A stretch of DNA of 64,000 nt from Arthrobacter sp. zg-Y769 (GCF_020907405.1 NZ_JAJJOE010000004.1:62001-126000); one strand, 5' to 3'. Positions 26,102-34,954 are shown, counted from the first letter of the stretch. Program-made: numbers and translations. Notes: generated by a model from the sequence alone, not told the origin.

Positions 26102-28177
26102 CTACTTTTCCACCAGGGTCAGCACATCGTAGGTGGCCACCAGTTCGTCGTCCTGGTTGGTGAGCACGGCATCCCAGGCCACCTCGCCGTACTCGTCCGT
26201 TTCACGAGGCGTGATTTTCTTGGCCGTCAGCGTGACCCGGATGGAATCCCCCGCAGCAACCGGTGTCAGGAACCGCAGGTTCTCCAGCCCGTAATTGGCC
26301 AGTACCGGCCCCGGTGCCGGATCCACAAACAGGCCGGCTCCCCAGGACAGCAGCAGGTAACCGTGCGCCACGATGCCCGGGAAGAACGGATTGGCCTCCG
26401 CCGCTGCAGCGTCCGTATGGGCGTAGAACGTGTCCCCCGTGGTCTCCGCAAAGGCGGCAATGTCCTCGAGCGCAACTTCCCGCAGGTCGGACCGCACGGC
26501 GTCACCCACCCGCAGCTCGCTCAACGCCTTACGGAACGGATGGCCGGCGTCGAACCGGCGGTCCGCACCCTGGTGCCAGATTCCGGTGATGCTGGTGAGC
26601 ATGTTGGGCGAGCCCTGAACCGCGGTGCGCTGCATGTAGTGCCGGACGGCACGGATGCCGCCCAGCTCCTCGCCGCCGCCAGCGCGGCCCGGTCCGCCGT
26701 GCACCAGGTGCGGTACCGGTGAGCCGTGCCCCGTGGAACTCCGCGCGTCTTCGCGGTTCAGGAACAATACCCGCCCGTGGTGTCCGGCGATGCCGGTGAG
26801 CAGCTCCCGGGCAACCTCCGGGTCATTGGTGCAGACCGTGGCCACCAGTGAGCCTCCGCCCCGGGCGGCCAGCCGGATGGCGTCGGCAACGTCGGTATAG
26901 CCGACCACCGAGGCCACCGGCCCGAACGCTTCGATGCTGTGCAGCGCGTCGGCGCCGCTGTCCGGCCACGTCAGCAGCACCGGTTCCATAAAGGCACCCT
27001 CCGGTGCGGTTCCGATGTGCCCGTCGGCCAGTACGACGTCGGGGGCCTCCAGCGATCCCAGTGCCAGCTGGGCGCCGGCCGCCAGCATCTGCCGCACCGC
27101 CTCCCGGACGCCGTCGAGCTGTTCCCGGGAGGCCAGGGCGCCCATGGTTACGTTCCCGGCCCTCGGATTGCCCAGGACCACTCGCCCGCGGATGCGCTCG
27201 GCTGCGGCGGCAACCACCTCGTCCACCCGTCCGGCCGGAACAATGGCACGGCGGATGGCGGTGCACTTCTGCCCTGCCTTGGCGGTGATCTCGGTGACCA
27301 GGGACCGGATGAAGGCATCAAACTCGGGGGTGCCGGCAACGGCGTCGGGGCCCAGGATGGCGGCATTCAGGGAATCCGTTTCCGCCGTGAACCGGACACC
27401 TCCGACGGCGATCTGCGGATGGGCACGCAGGCGCTCCGCGGTGGCAGCCGAGCCGGTGAAGGAAACCATGTCCCGGTAATCGAGGTGGTCCGGCAGGTCC
27501 CGGGCGGAGCCGGAAATCAGCTGGAGGGATCCGGCGGGAAGGATGCCGGAGTCCACGATCATGCGTACGGCCGCTGCCGCAATGTACCCCGTGGGGGTGG
27601 CCGGCTTGACGATGCTGGGCACTCCGGCAAGGAACGCCGGAGCCAGTTTTTCCAGCATGCCCCAGACCGGAAAGTTGAAGGCGTTGATCTGCACGGCGAC
27701 GCCGGGGATCCTCGTGTAGATGTGCTCGCCGAGGAAGGACCCGTCCTTGGCCAGCTGTTCCACGGCACCGTCAATGATCACGGTGGAGTTCGGCAGCTCC
27801 CGGCGCCCCTTGGAACCGTAGGCGAACAGGACGCCGATCCCGCCGTCAATGTCCACCAGTGAATCCGTCCGGGTGGATCCGCTGCGGGTGGAGACGGCGT
27901 ACAGCTCCTCGCGCTGCGCGTTGAGCTGCATCGCGAGTTCCTTGAGCATAAGGGCCCGCTGATGGAAGGTGGACTTCCCCAGCTCGGCCTGGCCCACGGT
28001 TCTGGCGTGTTCGACGGCGGCGGCGGTGTCCAGGCCTTCGCTGCTGACCAGGGCCAGCAGCTCACCGGTGCTGGCGTCATGCACCTCGGTGCCGCGGGTG
28101 CCGGCGGGATCCGGTGTCCACCAGCCATCCCGGACATAGCTGGGAACGGTTTCGACGTCGATGGCGGTTGCCGTCAT
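26102..28177 (-). CDS. paaZ: PaaZ, oxepin-CoA hydrolase / semialdehyde dehydrogenase
   Basis: A 691-residue bifunctional enzyme. The N-terminal aldehyde dehydrogenase domain (residues 1-520) has the catalytic cysteine in AGQKCTAIRR near 300 and the nucleotide-site stretch VSFTGSAATAERLRAHP near 235. The C-terminal MaoC-like hydratase domain (about 540-691) has FAETTGDTFYAHTDAAAAEA and NPFFPGIVAHGYLLLS near 575-610. It opens the oxepin-CoA ring and oxidises the resulting aldehyde. ATG at 28177 has GAAAGG upstream; the 140-codon longer frame is rejected. It forms its own unit with a PaaR-type site 66 nt upstream. Confidence 0.95.
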   Translation of the reverse strand: MTATAIDVETVPSYVRDGWWTPDPAGTRGTEVHDASTGELLALVSSEGLDTAAAVEHARTVGQAELGKSTFHQRALMLKELAMQLNAQREELYAVSTRSGSTRTDSLVDIDGGIGVLFAYGSKGRRELPNSTVIIDGAVEQLAKDGSFLGEHIYTRIPGVAVQINAFNFPVWGMLEKLAPAFLAGVPSIVKPATPTGYIAAAAVRMIVDSGILPAGSLQLISGSARDLPDHLDYRDMVSFTGSAATAERLRAHPQIAVGGVRFTAETDSLNAAILGPDAVAGTPEFDAFIRSLVTEITAKAGQKCTAIRRAIVPAGRVDEVVAAAAERIRGRVVLGNPRAGNVTMGALASREQLDGVREAVRQMLAAGAQLALGSLEAPDVVLADGHIGTAPEGAFMEPVLLTWPDSGADALHSIEAFGPVASVVGYTDVADAIRLAARGGGSLVATVCTNDPEVARELLTGIAGHHGRVLFLNREDARSSTGHGSPVPHLVHGGPGRAGGGEELGGIRAVRHYMQRTAVQGSPNMLTSITGIWHQGADRRFDAGHPFRKALSELRVGDAVRSDLREVALEDIAAFAETTGDTFYAHTDAAAAEANPFFPGIVAHGYLLLSWGAGLFVDPAPGPVLANYGLENLRFLTPVAAGDSIRVTLTAKKITPRETDEYGEVAWDAVLTNQDDELVATYDVLTLVEK

Positions 28178-28243
28178 TTCGGTGCCTTTCGAAACGGGGA
28201 GAAACCGCAGCCGTCCTCCTGCACGCGTCCTTACCCGCAGGAT

Positions 28244-28263
28244 TACTGACCATACGGTCGGTA
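28244..28263. promoter_or_regulatory. PaaR-type operator, paaZ promoter
   Basis: On the minus strand, towards paaZ, it reads TACCGACCGT-ATGGTCAGTA. The first ten bases are identical to the paaA site, and 16 of 20 positions match overall. The dyad is GACC with GGTC. It may also affect the divergent SGNH hydrolase gene, which starts 164 nt away. Confidence 0.75.
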
Positions 28264-28427
28264 TATCGCCAGCGTAGCCGAAAGCGAGTTGGAACACACC
28301 CGTTGGTGCCCGCTGCGGCGGAAAGCCTGCCCGCGCACCCAATGCCGGGGTCTGCGGTTGCCGCGGAAAATCCGCTGCGACAGACTCTTGCCCCTGGGCA
28401 ATGTTGTACCAGCCATAAAGGAGCACG

Positions 28428-29405
28428 ATGATGAGCCCCAAACCGCTGTCTCTCCGCCGTCTGGCTGTCCTGTCCTTAACTACCGCTGCCCTTCTGGCCG
28501 GAGGTGCTGTCCCGGCCAGCGCCGGCGGCACCTCCGGATCCGATTCCCGCGGCGGGCATTCCCTTGAACACCGCGGCGGCCACGAACACGGCGGCAAACA
28601 CGGCGGGAATGGGGGCTGGCGGGGGCACGGTCAGGGGAACCGCAGTGTCGACTACGTCGCGTTCGGCGACTCGTATGCCTCCGGCGTCGGCGGCGGACCC
28701 GAGCTGGATGCGTGCCGCCGCACCGCGCAGGGCTACCCCGCGCTTCTGGACGCCCTGGACCGGGTGGAGCTGGACGGTAATGTCACCTGTTCGGGCGCCA
28801 CTGCCCTCACCACCCCGCTCGACGCTCCGGTGGACCTTCCCGAGCAGATCGACGACGCCGCTGCCCGGGGTCTGCTGAATCGAAGAACGGACACCGTCAC
28901 GGTGACCATCGGCGGCGATGACCTCCGGTTCGCTTCCGTGATACTCGCCTGTGCCGGGCCGCAGCTGCCGGCCACCTGTACCCCGGCCATCGACTCCGCT
29001 GTCACCTATGCACAGACCGTCCTGGCACCGCAGCTGGCAGCTGAATTTGCCCGGATCACGGGACTGGCTCCGAGGGCGACCCTGGTGGTGACCGGGTATC
29101 CGTACCTGTTTGAAGCCGGAACCCCCGGACCGATCAGCACCGAGGCGCAGACCCTCCTGAACGAGGGAACCGACGCCTTGAACGCGGTCATCGCCGGTCA
29201 GGTTCCGGACAGCGGGGTGTTCGTGGATGTCGTGGACGAGTTCGCCGGGCACGGTGTCGGTTCCGCCGATTCCTGGATCATCTTCGAGGGCGGCCCGTTG
29301 GACCTGCACCCCACCGAGACGGGCTACCGCGAGGGTTACACCGCGGCCATCCTTGAAGACGCGGGCAGCGCCTTCGGGGTCGGCTGCCGCGGCGGGCACC
29401 GGTAG
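28428..29405 (+). CDS. Secreted SGNH/GDSL-type lipase or esterase
   Basis: A 325-residue protein. Residues 1-32 form a Sec signal peptide (RRL, then LTTAALLAGGAVPASA with cleavage after ASA). A His/Gly-rich stretch (33-72) with several HGG repeats follows, then the SGNH domain: YVAFGDSYASG with the catalytic serine near 79, GGDDLRF near 163 and DLHPTETGY near 293 with the catalytic Asp/His. It resembles the Streptomyces extracellular lipase group. AAAGGAG precedes the ATG. The His-rich linker is unusual and could bind metal. Confidence 0.9.
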   Translation: MMSPKPLSLRRLAVLSLTTAALLAGGAVPASAGGTSGSDSRGGHSLEHRGGHEHGGKHGGNGGWRGHGQGNRSVDYVAFGDSYASGVGGGPELDACRRTAQGYPALLDALDRVELDGNVTCSGATALTTPLDAPVDLPEQIDDAAARGLLNRRTDTVTVTIGGDDLRFASVILACAGPQLPATCTPAIDSAVTYAQTVLAPQLAAEFARITGLAPRATLVVTGYPYLFEAGTPGPISTEAQTLLNEGTDALNAVIAGQVPDSGVFVDVVDEFAGHGVGSADSWIIFEGGPLDLHPTETGYREGYTAAILEDAGSAFGVGCRGGHR

Positions 29406-29479
29406 GTCTCCCTCCCGACCACCCTCCGGGCGGCGCCGGTCAGGCACCGGTCAGGCGCCGGTAGCTCCGGCGCCAGTCC

Positions 29480-30862
29480 TTACGGCACCGGCAGCGGAAC
29501 CGGGGGCCCGAACCGGAAGAGGTTCTGCGGATCGTAGGCGGCTTTGGCGGCCTGCAGCCGCCGGAGCACCTCCGGATCCCAGGCCGGCCGGGCATCGGCC
29601 TCCGTACGGATATGCCCGCGGAGATTGATCAGCGCGCCTGCCGTGTAGGGCCCGACGGCGTCGTCGAGCCGGTCCAGCGCGGCCGCGGTGGCGTCCGCAA
29701 CCGGCGGGACATTCAGTCCCAGCGCGTACAGGTTGAACGCTGCATCCCGACCGGACACCGCATCCTCAACCGGAGGGTCCATGGCCAGGGCCCCGCCCAT
29801 CAGCCGGATTTCCGTCATCATCAAGGGAGTATTCGATCCGGGCCCGACCTGGCCCGTCAATGCATCGGTCAGTTCGTCAGGCAACGCGCCCAGCAGGCAC
29901 CCCCGGTCGAGGCTGGGCACCGGGTCCTCCGGATCCATGTGGATGCTGTCTATTGCGCCGTAGTCCATCGGCCCCGCCGTATCCATGATGGGCGTGGAGA
30001 TCCGCCGCATGGGCTCCAGCAGCGTGTCGCCCTCCTCCCGGCTGCCGAACAGCCCGAACCGCAGGTGCACCGGTGCGGTGCCACGCAGTTCCTCAGGCAG
30101 GAACGGAACATCCGGAAGGTGCAGGAAGGCCAGGGACGCCGAGGCGTCACTCGGCAGCTGGGTGGTCCAGGCGCGGAACGCAGCAAGCACCTCAGGGCCG
30201 GCATCCTCGGGATACATGATCCCGCCGCCGTAGAACTCGCGGAACGGAGTCAGTCCGAGGGTCATTGACGTGATGACGCCGAAATTGCCCTTCCCTCCGC
30301 GCAGCGCCGCGAACAGTTCGGCATCTTCGCTGCCGCCGGCTTCGAGCTGCCTCAGCCTGCCGTCGGGAGTGACAACCTCAATGCCCTGCACATGGTCACT
30401 GGCAAATCCCAGGGCCCGGCCCATCAGCGGCAGCCCTCCGCCGGACGCGTAGCCAACCACCCCTACGGTTCCGGAGGAGCCATGCGGCCCCGTAAGCCCG
30501 AGCAGCACGGTCTCCCCCAGCACCGAGCGCCAGCGGACGCCGGCACCCACGGTGGCCGTGCCGGCGTCGGGGTCCACCGCGAGGTCCTGCAGCCGGGACG
30601 TGTTGATCAGCAGACCCTCGTCCATTACGGCGGCAGCACCGTGACCCGTCGCCTGGATCCCCAGTGGAATATTCCGCTCAGCTGCCCAGCGCACGGCGTT
30701 CTGCACGTCGTCGACGCCGGCTGCACCAAGTACGGCATCGGGGCGCGGGACTGCGGAGGGGTTGAAACCGGCTGTATCGGCGGCGTACCCGGGGTTTCCG
30801 GGGCGGCTCAGCGGGCCGTGGACAACGCTGCGGAGGTTTTCGAGGTCTGTATCCTGGAGCAT
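29480..30862 (-). CDS. FAD-binding oxidase (BBE / oxygen-dependent type)
   Basis: A 460-residue protein of the FAD-linked oxidase family. The FAD domain includes IPLGIQATGHGAAAV near 85-99, where the histidine is at the usual position for covalent FAD, then ATVGAGVRWRSVLGE near 120 and ASGGGLPLMGRALG near 155. The cysteine used for the second FAD bond in bicovalent members is not seen. The C-terminal berberine-bridge element ends in YDPQNLFRFG. Substrate unknown. Confidence 0.85.
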   Translation of the reverse strand: MLQDTDLENLRSVVHGPLSRPGNPGYAADTAGFNPSAVPRPDAVLGAAGVDDVQNAVRWAAERNIPLGIQATGHGAAAVMDEGLLINTSRLQDLAVDPDAGTATVGAGVRWRSVLGETVLLGLTGPHGSSGTVGVVGYASGGGLPLMGRALGFASDHVQGIEVVTPDGRLRQLEAGGSEDAELFAALRGGKGNFGVITSMTLGLTPFREFYGGGIMYPEDAGPEVLAAFRAWTTQLPSDASASLAFLHLPDVPFLPEELRGTAPVHLRFGLFGSREEGDTLLEPMRRISTPIMDTAGPMDYGAIDSIHMDPEDPVPSLDRGCLLGALPDELTDALTGQVGPGSNTPLMMTEIRLMGGALAMDPPVEDAVSGRDAAFNLYALGLNVPPVADATAAALDRLDDAVGPYTAGALINLRGHIRTEADARPAWDPEVLRRLQAAKAAYDPQNLFRFGPPVPLPVP

Positions 30863-31032
30863 CGGCTTTTCCGGTGGGCTGGCAGACCAGGCGGAAGGTA
30901 TCGCGGCCTGCTGTTGGCTGGGGCTGGTCTTAAACGGTAGCCGCGACCCGCCCGCTCCGGTCTACCCCCGGAGCGGATATCCGTACCGGCCAGCCACACA
31001 TGCGCACCAGCTGCCCGCCGGAATCCACCTGG

Positions 31033-32106
31033 TCAGGAGGCGCCGTTCAGCACCTTCGCCAGGTCGAATTTCACCGGTTCCTCGAGCTGGTCATAGGTGC
31101 AGGATTCGGGGATGCGGTCCTGCCGCCAGCGGGAAAACTGGGCCACGTGGCGGAACCGCTCCCCTTCCATATGGTCATAACGCACCTCCACCACCCGTTC
31201 AGGGCGCAGCGGCACAAAGGAAAAGTCCTTTTTACCGCTCCAGCGGCTGCCTTCGGAGTTGCGCGGGGTGCGGGTGCCCTTCTCCTGCTCCCCCTCGGCC
31301 CAGGGGTGTCCGTCCCCGACGGCGACCAGCGGCTGGAGTTCTTCGAACAGTTCCCGGCGGCGGTCCATGGAAAAGGAACTTGCCGCGCCCACGTTCACCA
31401 GCACGCCGTCGGCGTTGTATAGGCCCAGCAGCAGGGATCCGATCAGCTCCGGACCGGCCTTATGGACCCGGTACCCGGCGAGCACGCAGTCGGCGGTGCG
31501 TTCATGCTTGAGCTTGGCCATGGTGCGCTTGTTAGGTGCGTACGGACCGGCCAGGGGTTTGGCCACGATGCCGTCCAGGCCGGCGCCCTCAAAGCGTCCG
31601 AACCAGTCCTGCGCCAGGTCTGCATCGTCGGTGGCGGCGGTGACGGACACGGGTGCCTGCGCCGTTTTCAGCGCCTGCACCAGGGCCTCCCGGCGTTCGG
31701 AGAACGGGCGCCCCCGGTAGTCGACGTCGCCCAGTGCCAACAGGTCGAAGGCCACGAACCGGGCCGGGCTTTCTTCCGCGAGGAGCTTCACCCGGCTTGC
31801 CGCGGGATGGATGCGCTGCTGGAGCAGTTCGAAGTCCAGCCGCTTGCCGTCCGGAGCCACCATAACGATTTCCCCGTCCAGCACACACCGCTCGGGCAGG
31901 TTCTGCCGAAGGGCCTCGACGAGTTCGGGGAAGTACCGCGTCATCGGCTTCTCGTTCCGGGAGCCGATCTCGACGTCGTCGCAGTCCCGGTAAATGATGG
32001 AGCGGAATCCGTCCCACTTGGGTTCGTACAGGTAGTCCCCGCGGGGCAGGGCGCTGACCGATTTGGCCAGCATCGGGGCAACCGGGGGCATCACTGGAAG
32101 GTCCAT
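31033..32106 (-). CDS. ATP-dependent DNA ligase, LigC-like
   Basis: A 357-residue ligase. The adenylation motif is EPKWDGFRS near 30-38 with lysine as nucleophile; RCVLDGEIV near 80, FVAFDLLALGDVD near 120, DGIVAKPLAGPYAPNKRTMAK near 190-210 and a C-terminal OB domain follow. No polymerase or nuclease domains are attached, unlike LigD; the size fits the actinobacterial LigC group that works in end-joining or base excision repair. ATG at 32106; upstream reads AAGAAT plus 6 nt, a near match to the leaderless pattern. Only 10 nt separate it from the next gene. Confidence 0.88.
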   Translation of the reverse strand: MDLPVMPPVAPMLAKSVSALPRGDYLYEPKWDGFRSIIYRDCDDVEIGSRNEKPMTRYFPELVEALRQNLPERCVLDGEIVMVAPDGKRLDFELLQQRIHPAASRVKLLAEESPARFVAFDLLALGDVDYRGRPFSERREALVQALKTAQAPVSVTAATDDADLAQDWFGRFEGAGLDGIVAKPLAGPYAPNKRTMAKLKHERTADCVLAGYRVHKAGPELIGSLLLGLYNADGVLVNVGAASSFSMDRRRELFEELQPLVAVGDGHPWAEGEQEKGTRTPRNSEGSRWSGKKDFSFVPLRPERVVEVRYDHMEGERFRHVAQFSRWRQDRIPESCTYDQLEEPVKFDLAKVLNGAS

Positions 32107-32116
32107 GTGCCCATTC

Positions 32117-32668
32117 TTATCCGATTGCCGCCGGTTCCCCCAGCCCTGCGGTGAACGCCGTGAGGAGGTCGCGGCCCTGCTGCCAGTAGCCCACACCGCT
32201 GTCCTCGTTGATGTGGGCCAGCTCGCCGACGTCAATGACGGGCACCTTCCAGGCGGCGGCGATGCTTTGGGCGGCAGGCAGCGCGCAGTACGGATCGCTC
32301 TCGCTGGCGATCAGCAGGCCGGGAACGGGCAGCTCCTGCATCCGCGGATTCCGGAACGTTCCGACCACTTCCGGAAAGGACGCGGCAAACGGATCCGGCG
32401 GGCTGACCAGGAACACTCCGCGGGCGCCGTCGGGGTTTCGATGCACCCATTCCGCCGCCGCCAGGCAGCCCAAACTGTGGGCCACAAGGACCGTCTGCCC
32501 GTTCCGGGCTCCGGCGGCCCGGTCCAGCGCGGCCATCCAGTCCTCCAGTTCGGGTTCATCCCACGACGACGGCTCGATGCGGGTGACGTTCGGCAGCTCC
32601 GCCTCCCAGCGGCTCTGCCACTGCTCCGGCGGCGAGCCCTGATAGCCCGGGACAATGGTGATATGCAC
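32117..32668 (-). CDS. RBBP9/YdeN-type alpha/beta hydrolase
   Basis: A 183-residue serine hydrolase. HITIVPGYQGSPPEQWQSRW at the N-terminus is the RBBP9/YdeN opening; the nucleophile is in VAHSLGCLAA near 75, and HINEDSGVG near 155 carries the histidine. Substrate unknown. It is 10 nt upstream of the ligase gene and probably in one transcript with it. Confidence 0.88.
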   Translation of the reverse strand: MHITIVPGYQGSPPEQWQSRWEAELPNVTRIEPSSWDEPELEDWMAALDRAAGARNGQTVLVAHSLGCLAAAEWVHRNPDGARGVFLVSPPDPFAASFPEVVGTFRNPRMQELPVPGLLIASESDPYCALPAAQSIAAAWKVPVIDVGELAHINEDSGVGYWQQGRDLLTAFTAGLGEPAAIG

Positions 32669-32741
32669 TGTGCCTGCATCCTTTCGCTGGTTCCCGAATG
32701 TGAGCGGGAATACTGCCGACGTTTCCGGCGCTGGAGTTTCT

Positions 32742-33761
32742 ATGAAGAAAATAGGGTTCCTGTCCTTCGGACATTACCGGAATGCCATCGGGTCCCTGAC
32801 CCCTTCCGCCGGAGACGCACTGCGCCAGCAGGTTGAGCTGACCGTCGCGGCGGAGGAGATCGGCGTCGACGGCGCGTATCTGCGGGTCCACCATTTCGCC
32901 CCGCAGTTCTCCGCACCGTTCCCGCTGCTGGCGGCCATGGCTGCCCGCACCAGCCGGATCGAGCTGGGGACGGGTGTGATCGACATGCGCTATATGAATC
33001 CGATCGGGATGGCCGAAGATGCAGCCGCGACCGATCTGATCAGTGCCGGGCGGCTGCAGCTCGGCATCAGCCGGGGATCCCCCGAGCCCGCCCTGCGCGG
33101 GTATGAGTCCTTCGGTTACGTTCCGGGACCCGATTCCTCGGACGCCGAGATGGCCCGCCAGCACACGGAAGTCTTCCGGGCAGCCATTGCCGGCGCCGGT
33201 GTGGCACAGGCTGATCCGGCGATGACCGGCAGCACCGGCGCCATGGCCGTTGATCCGCTTTCCCCCGGCCTGCCGGAGCGTATCTGGTGGGGGTCCGGAA
33301 CCCGGGCCACCGCCAAGTGGACCGGTGAGCAGGGCATGAACCTGATGAGCTCCACCCTCCTGACCGAGGACACCGGGGTGCCGTTCGACCAGCTCCAGGC
33401 CGAGCAAATCGCGGCGTACCGGAAGGCCTGGGCCGACGCCGGACATCAGGGAACTCCGCGGGTGTCCGTCAGCCGCAGCATCATTCCCCTGGTAACCGGG
33501 CAGGACCGGCACTACTTCGGGCTCCGGGCACAGGCCGAAGGACGGGACCAGGTCGGCCACCTCGACGGCGGCCTGGCCCGGTTCGGGAAGAGCTACATCG
33601 GCGAACCCGATGTAATTGCTGCTGAGCTGGCCGCGGACGCCGCCGTCCAGGAAGCCGACACCGTCCTGGTGACCGTACCGAACCAGCTGGGCGTGGAGTA
33701 CAACGCGCATCTGCTGGAGAGCATCGTGAAGCTTGTGGCTCCGGGAGCCGGCTGGCGGTAG
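32742..33761 (+). CDS. LLM-class flavin-dependent oxidoreductase
   Basis: A 339-residue luciferase-like TIM-barrel protein. It opens with KKIGFLSFGHY, then AEEIGVDGAYLRVHHFAPQF near 40-58, LAAMAARTSRIELGTGVIDM near 65-85 and GRLQLGISRGSPE near 105. Such enzymes use reduced FMN or F420. The ATG at 32742 has GGAG 5 nt upstream, which rejects the longer frame. Divergent from the hydrolase-ligase pair. Confidence 0.88.
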   Translation: MKKIGFLSFGHYRNAIGSLTPSAGDALRQQVELTVAAEEIGVDGAYLRVHHFAPQFSAPFPLLAAMAARTSRIELGTGVIDMRYMNPIGMAEDAAATDLISAGRLQLGISRGSPEPALRGYESFGYVPGPDSSDAEMARQHTEVFRAAIAGAGVAQADPAMTGSTGAMAVDPLSPGLPERIWWGSGTRATAKWTGEQGMNLMSSTLLTEDTGVPFDQLQAEQIAAYRKAWADAGHQGTPRVSVSRSIIPLVTGQDRHYFGLRAQAEGRDQVGHLDGGLARFGKSYIGEPDVIAAELAADAAVQEADTVLVTVPNQLGVEYNAHLLESIVKLVAPGAGWR

Positions 33762-33836
33762 GTTGCGTCCCTGGACCGGGGCAGCCTCTGAAGGGCCGGC
33801 GGGTCCGCCGGGGTCCGCCCCCTGCGGGGCTGGAAC

Positions 33837-33889
33837 GGCGGCAACGAAATTCCCCGCTCGCAGAGCTCGCGGAGAATATTAAAGCCGCC
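33837..33889 (+). repeat. 53-bp palindromic element, copy 1
   Basis: Outer arms GGCGGC and GCCGCC enclose AACGAAATTCC, a GCTCGCAGAGCTCGC core and AATATTAAA. The core contains the stem GCTC-GCA-GAGC. Three more copies lie in this window. Confidence 0.85.
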
Positions 33890-33894
33890 TTCCT

Positions 33895-34010
33895 CCAGCC
33901 CCTCCGGCGGCGGGTGTAGGTCCCAGCGCACCTTCGTCCAGCCCCTCCGGCGGCGGGTATAGCTCCCAGCGCACCTTCCTCCAGGCCCTCCGGCGGCGGG
34001 CAGCATCCCT
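33895..34010. repeat. 43-bp tandem repeat, three copies
   Basis: Units begin with CCAGCCCCTCCGGCGG (third copy CCAGGCCCTCC) at 33895, 33938 and 33981. The period of 43 is not a multiple of three, and there is no coding signal. They directly follow the palindromic element. Confidence 0.8.
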
Positions 34011-34122
34011 GCCAGGGCCCGGCCTACGCGCATCTCCGACGGGGAGGGAGTCGTCCGCCCCCGAGGCCCTCGCACGGACGGGAAGGCGAGGTGCCAACAT
34101 GGGCGCCGGACGGGCCGGGTTA

Positions 34123-34175
34123 GGCGGCTTTAATAATCCTTGCGAGCTCTGCGAGCAGGGATTTTCGTTGCCGCC
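34123..34175 (-). repeat. 53-bp palindromic element, copy 2 (inverted)
   Basis: Reverse-complement copy of the element at 33837, same length, with identical outer arms and core and a few differences in the arms (for example AATCCC for ATTCCC). Confidence 0.85.
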
Positions 34176-34504
34176 GTTCCGGTCCGCCCGGCGGTACCCG
34201 GCCGCCCGACGACACCGGTCCGCCCGGCGGCACCCGGCCGCCCGACGACACCCGCGCGCCCGGCGCTGCCCACCCTCTAACCGCCAAACGTACACCAGGG
34301 CTCCGAAAACGGTCCCCTGTCGAAATGTCAGTGGCCTCCGCTAGAGTAGTTTTCAGCTTCACGAGATGTGGCCTTCGCCCGGTACCCCGGGCACAAAAGC
34401 TCCGACTGGCCCCACACCAACCCCACTGTTCGGCGGGTGGTTCGGATGACGAAGCGGCCTGCTTCGTCCGTTGCAGGCAAGGACAACCTGAAAAGGAACC
34501 CACT

Positions 34505-34909
34505 GTGAGCATTTCCAGTGTCAGCAAATCCGGCCTCAGCAACTGCAGCGGCTTCGCCCCGGGCCACAACATCCATTGGATCCACCGACGCCGGCTCGAG
34601 GGCTGGGAGCAGTGGTCGGACGTCGAAGTCACGGCCGATCCGCAGCTGGACCTCATTTACCTGGTATCCGAGGGAACCCAGCACCTGATGTGGTTCCACA
34701 ATGTTGGGGCCGTCGCCGCTGCGCTTGCGGCCGCCGTCGACACTCCCCAGTGGTGCCGGCGTTATTCCACCCTGATGGTGCCGGGCGGATTCGATTCCGA
34801 GGCCCGGAGCTCTTTTTTCTACTTGGCCCGGCCGGAGCGGGTGGTTCCATGCAACGGCTCCGTGGTGCGGGCACCGGAAACTGAGCGGATCGAAAAGGCC
34901 GGCTCGTAG
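34505..34909 (+). CDS. Uncharacterised 134-residue protein
   Basis: I do not recognise it. It is a compact soluble protein with conserved-looking aromatic patches (NIHWIHRRRLEGWEQWSDVE near 21-40 and HLMWFHNVG near 60) and three cysteines, including NCSGFAPG near 12 and QWCRRYSTLMVPGG near 83. GTG start at 34505 with AAAAGGA about 8 nt upstream; the longer frame from 34325 has no start signal. A strong hairpin follows the stop. It follows a repeat-rich gap. Confidence 0.7.
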   Translation: MSISSVSKSGLSNCSGFAPGHNIHWIHRRRLEGWEQWSDVEVTADPQLDLIYLVSEGTQHLMWFHNVGAVAAALAAAVDTPQWCRRYSTLMVPGGFDSEARSSFFYLARPERVVPCNGSVVRAPETERIEKAGS

Positions 34910-34916
34910 GTGTGCT

Positions 34917-34954
34917 GCTCCGCCCCGGAGTTCCGTCGGATTCCGGGGCGGAGC
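34917..34954 (+). terminator. Hairpin after the 134-residue protein gene
   Basis: A perfect 13-bp stem GCTCCGCCCCGGA with TCCGGGGCGGAGC, loop 12 nt, starts 7 nt after the stop codon. No T-run, but the stem is very stable. Confidence 0.7.

Larger units (their letters stand above)
33762..34504. other. Gene-free gap with repeats
   Basis: No gene is supported in this 743-nt stretch. It holds two inverted copies of the 53-bp palindromic element (33837-33889 and 34123-34175), three copies of a 43-bp tandem repeat (33895-34010) and a GC-rich run of CCGCCCGGCGG-like repeats near 34184-34265. The last ~150 nt before 34505 should contain the promoter of the next gene. Confidence 0.7.
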
